Positions 17,129-24,392 of a DNA stretch of 64,000 bases are shown here, in pieces. The notes below the pieces were generated by a model. It saw nothing but the letters and a program-made list of their open reading frames with translations. It did not search any database and had not been told where the DNA came from. A program made the translations under genes and the position numbers. Numbering within the stretch: the first letter of the stretch is position 1; each line of letters opens with the position of its first letter. The stretch comes from Bacillota bacterium (lineage in GTDB: Bacteria; Bacillota; Clostridia; Christensenellales; Christensenellaceae): assembly GCA_023393165.1 (NCBI GenBank), contig JAEWMJ010000002.1, forward strand, positions 186,001-250,000. The letters are read 5' to 3'.

Positions 17129-19633
17129 TTGGAAACGAATAAGATTATTCCAATCGATTTAAATACAGAAATGAAAAAATCGTTTATGGCTTATGCGATG
17201 GCAGTCATCATCAACAGGGCGCTGCCTGATGTGCGGGACGGATTAAAGCCGGTGCACAGGCGCATCCTGTATTCCATGAGCGAGCTTTCCATGTTTCCGG
17301 ATAAACCGTACAGAAAAAGCGCGCGCCTGGTCGGCGACGTTCTGGGTAAATACCATCCCCACGGCGACTCCTCGGTATACGACGCGATGGTGCGTATGGC
17401 CCAGAATTTCTCCATCCGTTATATGCTGGTGGACGGACACGGCAATTTCGGATCGGTGGACGGCGACGGCGCCGCGGCGATGCGGTATACCGAAGCGCGT
17501 ATGTCCAAGATCACGATGGAACTTCTCCGCGATATCGATAAAGATACCGTAGATTTTTATCCGAACTTTGACGAAACGCTGGAACAGCCCGTGGTTTTGC
17601 CCGCCAGGTTCCCCAATCTTCTGGTGAACGGCACGGGCGGCATCGCCGTGGGCATGGCGACTAACATACCGCCTCATAATCTGGGTGAGACGGTTGACGC
17701 GGCAATCGCTCTCATAGACAATCCGGATATAGAAATCAGCGAACTGATTAAATACATGCCGGGCCCGGATTTCCCCACCGGAGGCATTATTATGGGCACT
17801 TCCGGGATACGCGATGCATATATGACGGGGCGCGGCAGGATACGCGTGCGTGCCCGCGCCGAAATAGAACCGCTCGGGGATTCGCGTGAGCAGATCATCG
17901 TGACCGAGATCCCATATCAGGTGAACAAAGCCGCACTGGTGGAAAAAATCGCGGAACTGGTCCGTGAAAAACGGCTGGACGGCATTTCCGACCTGCGCGA
18001 CGAGTCCGACAAGTCGGGCATGCGCATCGTTATAGAACTCAAGAAGAATACAAACGCAAACGTCGTATTGAACAGGCTCTATAAGCATACGCAGATGCAG
18101 GATACGTTCGGCGTTATAATGATCGCGCTGGTGGATTCGGAGCCGAGGGTTTTAAACCTCAAGGAAGTCCTTTATTATTATCTCGAGCATCAGAAAGAAG
18201 TTATTGTCCGCCGTACCCGGTTTGAACTGGAGAAAGCCAAAAAGCGCGCGCATATACTGGAAGGCCTCATAATCGCGCTTGACAATATCGACCGTATCGT
18301 GGAACTCATCAAGAAATCGCCCGATCCGAACACGGCCCGCGTCTCGTTGATGGAAACATTCGGCCTCACTGAGATCCAGGCGCAGGCGATTCTGGATATG
18401 CGGCTGCAAAGGCTGACGGGACTCGAGCGCGACAAGATCCTGGCTGAATACGATGAATTGTTAAAAACCATTAAACACCTGGAGGATATCCTTCAGTACC
18501 CCCAGATGGTACTGGATATCATAAAAGAAGACCTTCTGGAGATCAAGAAAAAATACGCGGATCCGCGCAGGACCGAGATTACCTACGATGAAGACGATAT
18601 TGATCTGGACGAGCTTATTGAGCGCGAAGAAATGGCCGTCACCCTCACCCATTTCGGGTATATAAAGCGGATCAGCCTGGAAAATTACCGCGCGCAGAAG
18701 CGCGGCGGCAAAGGCATCTCCGCTTTATCCACAAGGGAAGAGGATTTTGTGGAAAACATTTTTGTTACGAGCACGCACAACCAGATCCTTTATTTTACCA
18801 ACTTGGGCAAGGTGTATATGCAGAAATGCCACCAGATACCCGAGGCGGGCAGGCAGGCCAAGGGCACGGCCATTGTCAACCTTTTGAACCTCGATCCCAA
18901 TGAGAAGATTTCCGCCATATTCCCTGTCGCGGAGTTTGAGGAAGACGCCAATCTGGTCATGATTACCAAAGGCGGCGTTATCAAAAAGACCGAAATGAGC
19001 GCGTATGCAAATATCCGGCAGAACGGCCTTATAGCGGTCGGCCTCCGGGAAGGCGACGAACTTATCGCAGTTTTAAAGACGGACGGTAAGCAAAATATTA
19101 TAGTCGGCACGCAGAAAGGCATGTCCATTACCTTCAATGAAACGGACGTGCGGCCCATGGGCCGCACGGCGACCGGCGTCCGGGCCATCATGCTCCGGGA
19201 GGGCGACGCCGTTATCGGTGCGGGAATCGCAGAAGCTGACAAGCAGGTGCTGGTGATCACCGAAAACGGGTACGGCAAGCGTACCAATGTGGAAGAATAC
19301 AAGGAGCAGACGCGCGGCGGCATCGGCGTCAAGACAATGAACATCACGGAAAAAACCGGGCTTATGTGCGGCATATTGGTGGTGGACGGCACCGAAGACC
19401 TGATGCTTATAAGCGACGCCGGCGTGGTGATCCGTACCCGCGTGGACGAAATATCCATTTTCGGCAGGGATACACAGGGCGTCCGGCTGATGAAGATCGA
19501 AGAAGGCACCCGCGTGGTGTGTGTGGAAAAGATCGTGGAAGAAGAGGATCCGGAAAATGAAGAATCCGACCTTGAAGAAGAAGCAGAGACGGATTCGCGT
19601 GAAAAAACGGATGAACCCGATGATTTAGAATAA
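17129..19633 (+). CDS. gyrA: DNA gyrase subunit A
   Basis: The 834-residue cleavage subunit of gyrase. The active-site tyrosine region (RYTEARMSK), the quinolone-determining segment HPHGDSSVYD and the GyrA box QKRGGKG are present; the last marks it as gyrase rather than topoisomerase IV. The positions equivalent to E. coli S83 and D87 are the unaltered Ser and Asp. The protein ends in an acidic tail of about 30 residues. I choose the TTG at 17129, with AGGAG at 9 bases; the ATG at 17105 has no ribosome binding site. A perfect DnaA box occurs inside the gene at 18725-18733. Confidence 0.97.
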   Translation: METNKIIPIDLNTEMKKSFMAYAMAVIINRALPDVRDGLKPVHRRILYSMSELSMFPDKPYRKSARLVGDVLGKYHPHGDSSVYDAMVRMAQNFSIRYMLVDGHGNFGSVDGDGAAAMRYTEARMSKITMELLRDIDKDTVDFYPNFDETLEQPVVLPARFPNLLVNGTGGIAVGMATNIPPHNLGETVDAAIALIDNPDIEISELIKYMPGPDFPTGGIIMGTSGIRDAYMTGRGRIRVRARAEIEPLGDSREQIIVTEIPYQVNKAALVEKIAELVREKRLDGISDLRDESDKSGMRIVIELKKNTNANVVLNRLYKHTQMQDTFGVIMIALVDSEPRVLNLKEVLYYYLEHQKEVIVRRTRFELEKAKKRAHILEGLIIALDNIDRIVELIKKSPDPNTARVSLMETFGLTEIQAQAILDMRLQRLTGLERDKILAEYDELLKTIKHLEDILQYPQMVLDIIKEDLLEIKKKYADPRRTEITYDEDDIDLDELIEREEMAVTLTHFGYIKRISLENYRAQKRGGKGISALSTREEDFVENIFVTSTHNQILYFTNLGKVYMQKCHQIPEAGRQAKGTAIVNLLNLDPNEKISAIFPVAEFEEDANLVMITKGGVIKKTEMSAYANIRQNGLIAVGLREGDELIAVLKTDGKQNIIVGTQKGMSITFNETDVRPMGRTATGVRAIMLREGDAVIGAGIAEADKQVLVITENGYGKRTNVEEYKEQTRGGIGVKTMNITEKTGLMCGILVVDGTEDLMLISDAGVVIRTRVDEISIFGRDTQGVRLMKIEEGTRVVCVEKIVEEEDPENEESDLEEEAETDSREKTDEPDDLE

Positions 19634-19648
19634 CACCATAAAAAATAA

Positions 19649-19677
19649 AAAGAACGGCTTTTTTCCGTTCTTTTTTT
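19649..19677 (+). terminator. Terminator after gyrA
   Basis: AAGAACGG and CCGTTCTT form a perfect 8-bp stem with a loop of C and T residues and a following T-run. The A-run on the other side makes it potentially bidirectional for the convergent VOC gene. Confidence 0.85.
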
Positions 19678-19689
19678 ATACCTTTTTTA

Positions 19690-19713
19690 CCTTTCTTTTA
19701 GAAAAAAGAAAGG
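19690..19713. repeat. Hairpin repeat family, copy 1 (gyrA / VOC gap)
   Basis: CCTTTCTTTT (19690-19699) and AAAAGAAAGG (19704-19713) form a perfect 10-bp inverted repeat. Similar palindromes recur across the window, mostly between convergent genes. Confidence 0.8.
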
Positions 19714-19729
19714 CTGCATAAAAAAGTAT

Positions 19730-20134
19730 TTACATTTCTTCGTTCAGTTCCAGGTGTTCCCCGTCCGGGCCGCGGAACATGATCCATTTGTCGCCGTTTT
19801 TGCCTACGTTGGCCGCGTAAGTGATTTCCTTGTCCTCAAACACGATCCCCCGTTTTTCCAGCTCTTCACGTGCGGCTTCAATGTTTTTGGTTTTGATTGC
19901 GATATGGTCAACCCATCCGTCCGCTTTTTTCGTTGCCACCGGGAACTGCACAAGTTCTATCACCAGGTTGCCGTTCTGTACAAATACGATTTTAATGGCG
20001 CCTTCGGGCGAGGATAGGCTGGTTTCCTGAATCACCTTGAAATCCAGCTTTTCAGTATAGAATTTTTTTGATACTTCAATGTCGGAAATAAATATGCCGA
20101 CGTGCGCCAGTCCTTCCAATGCAAAGTTACCCAT
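19730..20134 (-). CDS. VOC-superfamily (glyoxalase/bleomycin-resistance fold) protein
   Basis: A 134-residue protein with two beta-alpha-beta-beta-beta modules of the vicinal-oxygen-chelate fold. Likely metal ligands are His11 (LAHVGIF), a Glu in VIELVQF near 60, His in VDHIAIK near 77 and Glu in HLELNE near 130, the glyoxalase I pattern. The C-terminal FRGPDGEHLEL motif is typical of lactoylglutathione-lyase-like proteins, but the substrate cannot be assigned. GGAGG precedes the ATG. It is convergent with gyrA. Confidence 0.85.
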   Translation of the reverse strand: MGNFALEGLAHVGIFISDIEVSKKFYTEKLDFKVIQETSLSSPEGAIKIVFVQNGNLVIELVQFPVATKKADGWVDHIAIKTKNIEAAREELEKRGIVFEDKEITYAANVGKNGDKWIMFRGPDGEHLELNEEM

Positions 20135-20163
20135 TTGTGAGTTGCCTCCTTGATATTTTTTGG

Positions 20164-20177
20164 TATAATTAATTATA
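20164..20177. promoter_or_regulatory. Palindromic -10 region between divergent VOC and PH genes
   Basis: TATAATTAATTATA is a perfect palindrome holding a TATAAT hexamer on each strand, in the 111-base gap between divergent genes. Clear -35 partners were not found. Confidence 0.4.
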
Positions 20178-20245
20178 GTTCATAAATTGGGTTCCGAAAA
20201 GGAATTATAGAAAAAAAAGTAAAAAAATGCAGAGAGCAAGCTGTT

Positions 20246-20671
20246 ATGGAAATTGAGAAAAAAAGATTTGTTTTTTACAGGGATTTTTGGTTAAGCGTTC
20301 TAAGCTGGGCCGTGTTAGCTTCGGCCTGCGTGCCCCTGCTGCAGTCGGTCCTGAAAACAGGCGTGCCGGTTATGCTGCCTGTCCTGTGGATCGCAGGTAT
20401 CGCCATCGCCGCTTTTTTCTGGCTGCGGTCGTACTGCGAGTTCAGGGATGAATACCTCCTGGTGGTCACCGGGCCTGTCCTGGAGAAATACTTTTATCGC
20501 GAAATCACCGGCATAAAAACAACAAAAGGTTTTGTTTTCGCGGGCGCAGCACCCAGAGCCAGGTTTGCACTTTATGTCAACCGCCTCTTAAAACGGTATG
20601 TCTCCCCCAGAGACGAAGAAGGATTCGTCCGCCTTTTCAAGGAAAAATGTCCAGGTGCGCAGATCGACTGA
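20246..20671 (+). CDS. Small membrane protein with a bacterial PH-like domain
   Basis: A 141-residue protein with two hydrophobic segments at about 15-38 and 40-58, followed by a beta-rich segment (FRDEYLLVVTGPVLEKYFYREITGIKTT, about 62-90) of the type found in bacterial PH domains, and a basic C-terminal part ending VSPRDEEGFVRLF. Membrane location is likely; function is unknown. The ribosome binding site is weak. It is convergent with pheA. Confidence 0.6.
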   Translation: MEIEKKRFVFYRDFWLSVLSWAVLASACVPLLQSVLKTGVPVMLPVLWIAGIAIAAFFWLRSYCEFRDEYLLVVTGPVLEKYFYREITGIKTTKGFVFAGAAPRARFALYVNRLLKRYVSPRDEEGFVRLFKEKCPGAQID

Positions 20672-20677
20672 CCTTTT

Positions 20678-20745
20678 CTTTTTAAAAAGAGCGGAGCAGA
20701 GCGCGCGAATCAGCAGCGAAATGGGATAAAGGTAAAACCAAAAGA
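20678..20745. repeat. Hairpin repeat family, degenerate copy (PH / pheA gap, left half)
   Basis: CTTTTCTTTTTAAAAAGAGCGG followed about 45 bases later by AAACCAAAAGAAAA (about 20735-20748) is a degenerate, inverted counterpart of the perfect copy at 20861-20902 (arms given by position). The two flank a terminator. Confidence 0.45.
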
Positions 20746-20753
20746 AAATAAAG

Positions 20754-20777
20754 CCGTCCTTTAATGGACGGTTTTTT
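20754..20777. terminator. Terminator between PH gene and pheA
   Basis: CCGTCC (20754-20759) and GGACGG (20766-20771) form a stem followed by TTTTTT. The A-rich left flank gives a weaker T-run for the opposite direction. Confidence 0.8.
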
Positions 20778-20801
20778 AGTACTCTGTTTTTAAACCGATA
20801 C

Positions 20802-20832
20802 TTATCCACAGTATTCTATCTTTTGTGGATAA
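20802..20832. promoter_or_regulatory. Inverted pair of perfect DnaA boxes
   Basis: TTATCCACA (20802-20810) and its reverse complement TGTGGATAA (20824-20832) are 13 bases apart, followed by an AT-rich stretch. Both match the DnaA consensus exactly and lie in an intergenic region about 8 kb from the predicted origin. Confidence 0.75.
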
Positions 20833-20860
20833 CTTTTATTTAAAAATTTATAAAAGCCTG

Positions 20861-20902
20861 GTTTTCTTTTGCTCCGCTTTTCTTTTTTAAAAGAAAAGCG
20901 GA
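20861..20902. repeat. Hairpin repeat family, copy 2 (PH / pheA gap)
   Basis: A GGTTTTCTTTTGC tag is followed by a perfect 14-bp inverted repeat, TCCGCTTTTCTTTT (20873-20886) and AAAAGAAAAGCGGA (20889-20902). Confidence 0.8.
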
Positions 20903-20917
20903 ATGGAAGAAAAGAGG

Positions 20918-21730
20918 TTATTTCGCGGATTTATATATTCCCAGCAGGCGTACGGAAGTGCAAAACCGGTCCAGGCCGGGCAGTATATTATGAAATTCCG
21001 CCATATCCCCTTCTATATCCACATAAAACCGGTATTCCCAGTTGGTATGCGGAGCCGGACGGCTCTCGATCCGTGTGAGGTTCAGGCCGGACAAATGCGC
21101 GAGAGCGCGCGCCAGTGAGCCTTTTTCATGTTTCAGGGTAAAGAGAATACTTGCCTTGTCGGCTCCCGCTTCCCGTTCTTTTTTTGCGCTTACAATAAAA
21201 AACCTTGTGGAATTATTCGGGTTGTCGCTCACGTCGCGCGCAAGCACGGAAAGGCCGTATTTATCCCCAGCGTATCCACTGGCAATGGCTGCTTTGTGGA
21301 TATCTTTTTCTTTGGAGACAAATTTTGCGGCCACAGCGGTATTAAAATAAGGGATCAGAAGCCAGTTTTTATGCACAGAAAGATATTTTCCGCACTGTAG
21401 GAACCCCTGTTCATGTGAATAAACCTGCGTGACGCCGTCCAGTCCGGCGCCCGGAACGCCAAGAAGCACATGGTTTACCGGCAGAATATACTCGCCTGTT
21501 ACAGAACAGCTGTATGCGTCCATCAGATCGTAATTCTGGAGCACGGACCCTGTAATGGAGTTTTCAACAGGCACAACGCCGCAATCGCATTCTCCTTCGA
21601 TCACTGCGCGGAACACCGCTTCAAAGCTCTCCTGCGGCGCGAATTGAACCGCATCGGAAAAATAATTGCGCGCCGCCTCGTTTGAATAAGAACCTTCTAT
21701 CCCCTGGTAGGAAACCCTTTTCGGATTCAT
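20918..21730 (-). CDS. pheA: Prephenate dehydratase
   Basis: A 270-residue monofunctional prephenate dehydratase making phenylpyruvate, the last dedicated step to phenylalanine. The catalytic part carries YQGIEGSYSNEAA, VPVENSITGSV and the NNSTRFFI motif with the essential TRF. A C-terminal ACT domain (about 190-270, with GSLARALAHL and ESRP) is the usual site of feedback inhibition by phenylalanine. It has no chorismate-mutase domain. The start overlaps the aroF stop by 4 bases (ATGA), so the pair is coupled and controlled by the Phe leader upstream of aroF. Confidence 0.96.
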   Translation of the reverse strand: MNPKRVSYQGIEGSYSNEAARNYFSDAVQFAPQESFEAVFRAVIEGECDCGVVPVENSITGSVLQNYDLMDAYSCSVTGEYILPVNHVLLGVPGAGLDGVTQVYSHEQGFLQCGKYLSVHKNWLLIPYFNTAVAAKFVSKEKDIHKAAIASGYAGDKYGLSVLARDVSDNPNNSTRFFIVSAKKEREAGADKASILFTLKHEKGSLARALAHLSGLNLTRIESRPAPHTNWEYRFYVDIEGDMAEFHNILPGLDRFCTSVRLLGIYKSAK

Positions 21731-22767
21731 ACGGCAGTCTCCTTTTTCAGGTGGTTCAGTTTTTTGCCTATTGCGGAAACCAACGAATCAATTTTATGCA
21801 TCAGGTCGTCGAATTCCGCCGGCGTCAGCGACTGCGGACCGTCGCAAAGCGCGTTTGCCGGGTCGTTGTGCACCTCGATGATCAGGCCGTCAGCGCCCGC
21901 GGCAACGGCTGCCAGGGAAAGCGGCGCAACCAGTGACGACTTACCGGTCGCGTGGGAGGGGTCCACCATCACGGGCAGATGGCTGATTTGCTTGATCAGG
22001 GGGATGGAGCTGATATCCAGAGTGTTGCGCGTCATGGTTTCAAATGTGCGTATGCCGCGCTCGCAGAGTATGACGTTTTCATTTCCGCCCTTCATGATAT
22101 ACTCGGCGCTCATCAGCCATTCCTGTATGGTGGATGAAAGCCCGCGTTTTAGAAGGATGGGTTTGTTGGTTTTGCCGACTTCTTTCAGGAGATCGAAGTT
22201 TTGCATGTTGCGCGCGCCGATTTGAATAATGTCTACCACCATTTCGAACATTTCCACATGCCGCGGGGATATGATCTCCGAAACAATAGGCAGCCCGGTC
22301 GCTTTGCGCGCCGCCAGCAGCAGCTCAAGGCCATGTTTTTCAAGGCCCTGGAAATCATAGGGCGACGTACGGGGTTTATACGCGCCTCCGCGCATGACGC
22401 ACGCGCCGGACTTCAGCACGGCCCGCGCAATGTTTTGTATCTGCGATTCGCTCTCCACCGAGCAGGGGCCGGCGATCACGGAAAAAGTACCCCCGCCTAT
22501 CTTCAGTCCGCCTACTTCGATCACGGTATCTTCCGGGTGAAACTTGCGGTTGCTCTTCTTATAAGGCTCCTGTATCCGCATCACGCGGTCGACGCCTTTG
22601 CGCATACTCAGGGCGTTTTCGTCCAGCGACGCGGTATCGCCAAGGACCCCCAGTACGGTGCATTCCACACCCGTGTTGATCTGCACCTGCATTCCGCTTC
22701 GGTTCAGTTCATCCACCATTGCCGAAACCTCCTCTTCCTTTGCCTTGTTTTTCATCACAATGATCAT
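21727..22767 (-). CDS. aroF: 3-deoxy-7-phosphoheptulonate synthase (DAHP synthase)
   Basis: A 346-residue DAHP synthase of the AroF/KDO8PS type, condensing phosphoenolpyruvate and erythrose 4-phosphate at the entry of the shikimate pathway. An N-terminal ferredoxin-like regulatory domain (about 1-66) precedes the TIM barrel, as in the Thermotoga enzyme. AGPCSVES, GGAYKPRTSPYDFQG, LLKRG and DPSHATGK are the active-site and metal-binding motifs. Ribosome binding site GAGGTG. Transcription is predicted to be attenuated by a phenylalanine-codon leader at 22825-22997. Confidence 0.96.
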   Translation of the reverse strand: MIIVMKNKAKEEEVSAMVDELNRSGMQVQINTGVECTVLGVLGDTASLDENALSMRKGVDRVMRIQEPYKKSNRKFHPEDTVIEVGGLKIGGGTFSVIAGPCSVESESQIQNIARAVLKSGACVMRGGAYKPRTSPYDFQGLEKHGLELLLAARKATGLPIVSEIISPRHVEMFEMVVDIIQIGARNMQNFDLLKEVGKTNKPILLKRGLSSTIQEWLMSAEYIMKGGNENVILCERGIRTFETMTRNTLDISSIPLIKQISHLPVMVDPSHATGKSSLVAPLSLAAVAAGADGLIIEVHNDPANALCDGPQSLTPAEFDDLMHKIDSLVSAIGKKLNHLKKETAV

Positions 22768-22824
22768 TTCGCACCTCTTTTAAAATATTAATAAATTTGA
22801 TTCAAATATTGCTTGGCTGCAAAT

Positions 22825-22856
22825 AAAAAACCGCCCGCTTCCAGGAAGCGGACGGT
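22825..22856 (-). terminator. Attenuator terminator of aroF-pheA
   Basis: On the minus strand a GC-rich stem (CCGTCCGCTTCC with GGAAGCGGGCGG, one G-T pair; loop-closing pairs depend on the tight turn) is followed by TTTTTT. It sits between the leader peptide and aroF. Its 5' arm contains GCTTCC (22849-22844), which can alternatively pair with GGAAGC inside the leader frame (22902-22897), giving a plausible antiterminator. Confidence 0.85.
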
Positions 22857-22874
22857 CGTTATCTCCTAAATAAT

Positions 22875-22997
22875 TTAACTAGGCACAACCCTCAATGCTT
22901 CCCTTTTTTCCGGGTAAAACCAAACAAAGCTAAAGCCGAAAAAGCTAAAGCCGAAGAAATAGTTGTTATTGGTTTTTCTGGAAACGCAGTCAGTCAT
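22875..22997 (-). CDS. Phenylalanine-rich leader peptide of the aroF-pheA operon
   Basis: A 40-codon frame on the minus strand starts at ATG 22997, 8 bases after AGGAG, and stops at TAA 22877-22875. Its middle holds eight Phe codons, two Tyr and one Trp within 16 residues (residues 13-28, including FFGFSFFGFSF). It is followed by a strong terminator before aroF. By analogy with PheL-type leaders, ribosome stalling at these codons would free the antiterminator and allow aroF-pheA transcription when charged tRNA-Phe is scarce. No T-box motif was found in this leader. Confidence 0.85.
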   Translation of the reverse strand: MTDCVSRKTNNNYFFGFSFFGFSFVWFYPEKREALRVVPS

Positions 22998-23029
22998 TGC
23001 GGTTTCTCCTGATTTCTTTCTTTATACGG

Positions 23030-23058
23030 ATTCTATCATAGTTATTTTATGATTGCAA
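23030..23058 (-). promoter_or_regulatory. Promoter of the leader-aroF-pheA operon
   Basis: On the minus strand TTGCAA (23058-23053) and TAGAAT (23035-23030) are 17 bases apart, about 25 bases from the expected start. The predicted leader RNA to the attenuator is about 200 bases. Confidence 0.7.
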
Positions 23059-23108
23059 GGGCAGAATGTGAAAAAATGGTTCATATTGCATAAATATAAA
23101 AATATGTC

Positions 23109-23138
23109 TTGCAAACTTCAGGTAAAATACGGTATGAT
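23109..23138 (+). promoter_or_regulatory. Probable leuB promoter
   Basis: TTGCAA (23109-23114) and TATGAT (23133-23138) are 18 bases apart, ending about 70 bases before the leuB start codon. Confidence 0.5.
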
Positions 23139-23207
23139 ACAAAATAAAAAAGCGGACGGTTGCTAAACTTTTCAACGCAATCCAAGCCAATTTTTGGAGG
23201 ATGAGAC

Positions 23208-24281
23208 ATGAAAATGAATATTGCTTTGATCAAAGGAGACGGAATCGGCCCGGAAATTGTAGATAGCGCCGTTTCGGTGTTGGATAAAATCGGTCTTAAA
23301 TTCGGACACCAATTCAATTACAGCGAAGGGGCCGCGGGCGGTATCGCCATTGACAAAACAGGCGCTCCTCTGCCTGAAGAAACAATTGAAATCTGCAAAA
23401 AAAGCGACAGCGTGCTGCTTGGCGCGGTCGGCGGACCTAAATGGGATACGCTGCCCGGGCATCTGCGCCCCGAAAAAGCGCTGCTCGGCCTGCGCGCGGC
23501 TCTTGGGCTCTATTCCAACATACGTCCGGCAAAACTGTTTGCCGCGCTCAAATCCGAATGCCCCTTAAAAGACAGCATCGTTGGGGACGGCTTTGATATG
23601 GTGATCGTGCGCGAACTTACTGGCGGCATCTATTTTGGCGAAAACGGCAGACGCGATGGAAAAATGGGTCCCGAAGCGTTCGACACCGAATGCTACAGCG
23701 TCACGGAAATCAGGCGCATCGGCCGGGTCGCGTTTGAAATGGCGCTGAAAAGAGGAAAAAAAGTCACCAGCATCGACAAGGCGAATGTCCTTGAGAGTTC
23801 AAGGCTTTGGCGCGAGGAAATGCACAAGCTTGCGGAAGAATATCCGTCCGTCGCATACAGCGATATGCTGGTGGACAACGCGGCCATGCAGATCGTCCGC
23901 AACCCCCGTCAGTTTGACGTGATCGTGACAAGCAATATATTCGGAGATATCCTGTCCGACGAAGCTTCCATGGTAACCGGGTCCATCGGCCTGCTGCCAT
24001 CGGCTTCCCTGGGTGACTCCAAATGCGGGCTTTATGAACCTATTCACGGGTCTGCGCCCGACATCGCTGGTCAGGGCAAGGCCAACCCGATCGCAACCAT
24101 ACTTTCCGCCGCAATGATGCTGCGGTATTCGTTCGATCTTGCGCGCGAAGCAGACGCCATTGAAAATGCGGTGACCGCGATACTGGAAGAAGGAATGAGG
24201 ACGTTCGACATACTGGGCGGAAGCAAGGTTAAGCCGCTCACAACGCAGGAGATGACGGGCAAAATATTGGACCGGCTATAA
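23208..24281 (+). CDS. leuB: 3-isopropylmalate dehydrogenase
   Basis: A 357-residue NAD-dependent dehydrogenase catalysing oxidative decarboxylation of 3-isopropylmalate in leucine synthesis. IALIKGDGIGPEIV at the N-terminus, LLGLRAALGLYSNIRP near residue 90, the ELTGGIYFG loop near 140 and GSAPDIAGQGKANP near 284 are family-typical. GGAGG precedes the ATG. It stands alone without leuA, leuC or leuD and ends at a terminator. Confidence 0.95.
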   Translation: MKMNIALIKGDGIGPEIVDSAVSVLDKIGLKFGHQFNYSEGAAGGIAIDKTGAPLPEETIEICKKSDSVLLGAVGGPKWDTLPGHLRPEKALLGLRAALGLYSNIRPAKLFAALKSECPLKDSIVGDGFDMVIVRELTGGIYFGENGRRDGKMGPEAFDTECYSVTEIRRIGRVAFEMALKRGKKVTSIDKANVLESSRLWREEMHKLAEEYPSVAYSDMLVDNAAMQIVRNPRQFDVIVTSNIFGDILSDEASMVTGSIGLLPSASLGDSKCGLYEPIHGSAPDIAGQGKANPIATILSAAMMLRYSFDLAREADAIENAVTAILEEGMRTFDILGGSKVKPLTTQEMTGKILDRL

Positions 24282-24296
24282 ACGAAGGAATAAAGA

Positions 24297-24330
24297 GGGC
24301 TGCATCGTCTAAACGGTGCAGCCCTTCAAT
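24297..24330. terminator. Terminator between leuB and the M3 peptidase gene
   Basis: GGGCTGCA (24297-24304) pairs with TGCAGCCC (24317-24324), flanked by moderately T-rich sequence on either strand. A weak hairpin of the repeat family (CTCTTTTTC and GAAAAAGAG, about 24359-24380) follows. Confidence 0.7.
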
Positions 24331-24392
24331 TTATGTTGTGATCTTTCTCTTGTGATCCCTCTTTTTCAGAAAAAGAGAGAATTTTTATGATT

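Noticed and set aside
18725..18733. Perfect DnaA box inside gyrA.
   Set aside because: Single, inside coding sequence, and its codons suit GyrA; a lone 9-mer is expected by chance.
22825..23035. T-box leader upstream of aroF.
   Set aside because: No AGGGTGGNACCGCG-type motif or specifier stem; the leader-peptide model explains the region better.
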